From NCBI RefSeq assembly GCF_003002025.1, contig NZ_PVZB01000025.1, positions 62,001-126,000 on the forward strand: a stretch of DNA of 64,000 nucleotides, read 5' to 3'. Positions 62,451 through 64,000 of this stretch are shown here, piece after piece. The position numbers and the translations under genes were made by a program. The notes below the pieces were generated by a model. It ran no database searches, was not told the origin of the DNA, and saw only the letters and a list, made by a program, of their open reading frames with translations. Numbering within the stretch: the first letter of the stretch is position 1; every line of letters starts with the position of its first letter. Source of the stretch: Paraburkholderia sp. BL25I1N1. Lineage in GTDB: Bacteria; Pseudomonadota; Gammaproteobacteria; Burkholderiales; Burkholderiaceae.

Positions 62451-63554
62451 ATGCAACTGGTCAAGACCGAACGCGATAACCTCCTCAGGCCGCTGCAAAC
62501 TGTGAGCGGCATCGTCGAACGCCGCCATACGTTGCCGATCCTCGCCAATTTGCTGATTACCAAGAACGGCCCTGACGTGTCGTTCCTGTCGACCGACCTC
62601 GAATTGCAGATCACGACGCGTGCGGATTTCGGCGTGGGCGGCGATTCGGTGGCGACCACGGTGGCAGCGAGAAAGCTCCTCGACATTCTGCGCGCCATGC
62701 CCGACGGGCAGGTCACGCTCACGCTGAACGACAAGCGTCTGACCGTGCAATCCGGCAAGAGCCGCTTTGCGCTGCAAACGCTCGCCGCGGACGAATTCCC
62801 GACGGTCGCGCAAGCTAAAGACTACGGCGCGAACCTCGTGGTTCCCCAGAAGACGTTCCGCCAGTTGCTCGGCATGGTCCATTTTTCGATGGCCCAGCAG
62901 GACATCCGCTACTACCTGAACGGCATGCTGCTGGTGGTGGACGGCGACCAGTTGATGGCGGTCGCAACGGACGGCCACCGTCTGGCGTTCTCGTCCATGA
63001 AGATCGAAGGCTCGTTCCAGCGTCAGGAAGTGATCATTCCGCGCAAGACAATTCTGGAACTCCAGCGTCTGCTGGAAGACATCGACGACACGCTGAAGAT
63101 CGACATCGCGCAGACGCAGGTCAAGTTCACGTTCGGCCAGGTCGAACTGGTGTCGAAGCTGGTGGAAGGCAAATTCCCCGACTTCCAGCGCGTGATTCCG
63201 AAGTCGCACAAGAATCAGTTCGTGATCGGCCGTGAAGAACTGCAGCGTTCGCTGCAACGCGCCGCGATTCTGACCTCGGACAAATTCAAGGGCGTGCGCT
63301 GCATTATCGAGCCGGGCCAGTTGAAGATCATGTCGACCAACGCCGATCAGGAAGAGGCGCAGGAAGAACTGGAAATCGCATACGACGGCGACAGCGTCGA
63401 TATCGGGTTCAACGTCACGTATCTGCTCGACGTGCTCGCGAACCTGAAGGTCGACACGTTGCAAGTGAGCCTGGGCGACGCCAGCTCCAGCGCGTTGATC
63501 ACGATTCCCGAGAACGACGAATTCAAATACGTCGTCATGCCGATGCGCATCTAA
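62451..63554 (+). CDS. dnaN: DNA polymerase III beta subunit (sliding clamp)
   Basis: 367 residues from ATG 62451 (AAGGAA upstream). MQLVKTERDNLLRPLQTVSG is the conserved clamp N-terminus; VVMPMRI is the conserved C-terminus. It forms a dimeric ring that tethers polymerase III to DNA. It lies 220 bp downstream of dnaA; a GC-rich CCGCCCG/CGGGCGG dyad at about 62,322-62,343 sits in that gap. Confidence 0.98.
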   Translation: MQLVKTERDNLLRPLQTVSGIVERRHTLPILANLLITKNGPDVSFLSTDLELQITTRADFGVGGDSVATTVAARKLLDILRAMPDGQVTLTLNDKRLTVQSGKSRFALQTLAADEFPTVAQAKDYGANLVVPQKTFRQLLGMVHFSMAQQDIRYYLNGMLLVVDGDQLMAVATDGHRLAFSSMKIEGSFQRQEVIIPRKTILELQRLLEDIDDTLKIDIAQTQVKFTFGQVELVSKLVEGKFPDFQRVIPKSHKNQFVIGREELQRSLQRAAILTSDKFKGVRCIIEPGQLKIMSTNADQEEAQEELEIAYDGDSVDIGFNVTYLLDVLANLKVDTLQVSLGDASSSALITIPENDEFKYVVMPMRI

Positions 63555-63579
63555 CGCGTCCAACACCAAAGAACACACC

Positions 63580-63607
63580 AAGGGGCGCAGTGCCCCTTTG
63601 GCGTTTT
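63580..63607 (+). terminator. Terminator between dnaN and gyrB
   Basis: AAGGGGC (63580-63586) pairs with GCCCCTT (63592-63598) over a 5-nt loop; a T-run follows after GGCG. It probably ends or reduces readthrough of the dnaA-dnaN transcript before gyrB. Confidence 0.6.
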
Positions 63608-63668
63608 TATGGTGATTTGAAAAGTCCCGAGCAGCAACCTTGCAGCAACGCAGAACCGGAAAAAATCC

Positions 63669-64000
63669 ATGACTGAAACGAACAATTCGCAACCCGACAA
63701 CAGCTACGGCGCATCCTCGATTCAGATCCTCGAAGGTCTGGAGGCGGTGCGCAAGCGGCCCGGGATGTACATCGGGGATACATCGGACGGGACCGGTCTG
63801 CATCACCTCGTATTCGAAGTGCTGGACAACTCCATCGACGAAGCGTTGGCGGGGCATTGCAACGACATCCAGGTGATCATTCACGCGGACAACTCCATTT
63901 CCATCACCGACAACGGCCGCGGCGTGCCGACCGGTCTGAAGATGGACGACAAGCACGATCCGAAGCGTAGCGCCGCTGAAATCGTGATGACCGAGTTGCA
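63669..64000 (+). CDS. gyrB: DNA gyrase subunit B, N-terminal fragment
   Basis: The frame from ATG 63669 is open to the window edge (110 codons). SIQILEGLEAVRKRPGMYIG and VFEVLDNSIDEALAG are the GHKL ATP-binding motifs of GyrB. It completes the dnaA-dnaN-gyrB order typical of beta-proteobacterial origins. The remainder lies outside the window. Confidence 0.95.
   Translation, partial: MTETNNSQPDNSYGASSIQILEGLEAVRKRPGMYIGDTSDGTGLHHLVFEVLDNSIDEALAGHCNDIQVIIHADNSISITDNGRGVPTGLKMDDKHDPKRSAAEIVMTEL

Overview
The window is a high-GC beta-proteobacterial chromosome segment, most likely Burkholderiaceae and probably Paraburkholderia. The evidence is the third-position G/C codon use, the gsp gene order, the complete wsp locus, the araFGH/arabonate dehydratase cluster and the mnmE-yidC-yidD-rnpA-rpmH-dnaA-dnaN-gyrB block. 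The last block places the right end at the replication origin region. The genus is inferred from remembered family and synteny patterns, not from a search. No rRNA, tRNA or CRISPR array was seen.

Layout. 1-2.1 kb: 3' end of an HU gene, a His-rich G3E GTPase (metallochaperone type) and a small lytic transglycosylase. 2.6-15.2 kb: a type II secretion locus, gspD-E-F, gspC on the opposite strand, then gspG-H-I-J-K-L-M-N. A 633-bp inverted-repeat element lies in frame inside the 5' end of gspK, and codon use on its two sides drifts in opposite, mirror-image directions. 15.4-20.0 kb: an efflux group (outer-membrane channel, MarR regulator, EmrB-type MFS pump) with no periplasmic adaptor gene. 20.1-24.9 kb: a lipoprotein, gshA, and an ada/alkA alkylation-repair pair. 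25.0-25.15 kb: a probable ~63-nt small RNA with two copies of a CU-rich anti-Shine-Dalgarno motif.

25.2-34.6 kb: VOC protein, YaeQ, then a sugar-acid cluster: a GbpR-like LysR regulator divergent from an aldehyde dehydrogenase homologue, AraF/AraG/AraH transporter and an L-arabonate dehydratase-like enzyme. The aldehyde dehydrogenase lacks the catalytic cysteine. 34.7-39.8 kb: small genes, a frameshifted speG, a HIT protein, a GlxA-type regulator, an SDR and an Lrp regulator. 39.9-42.7 kb: an orphan AceE-type 2-oxoacid dehydrogenase E1. 42.8-51.7 kb: wspABCDEFR on the minus strand, a chemosensory system that controls c-di-GMP synthesis. 51.9-55.0 kb: accessory material (dinD, small envelope proteins, a tyrosine-recombinase homologue without its tyrosine). 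55.2-64.0 kb: conserved origin block, with a lambda-repressor-like regulator between mnmE and yidC.

The items most worth following are the gspK insertion and its flanking mutation-like skew, the small RNA at 25,081-25,143, the probable pseudo-enzyme aldehyde dehydrogenase, and the degenerate integrase.
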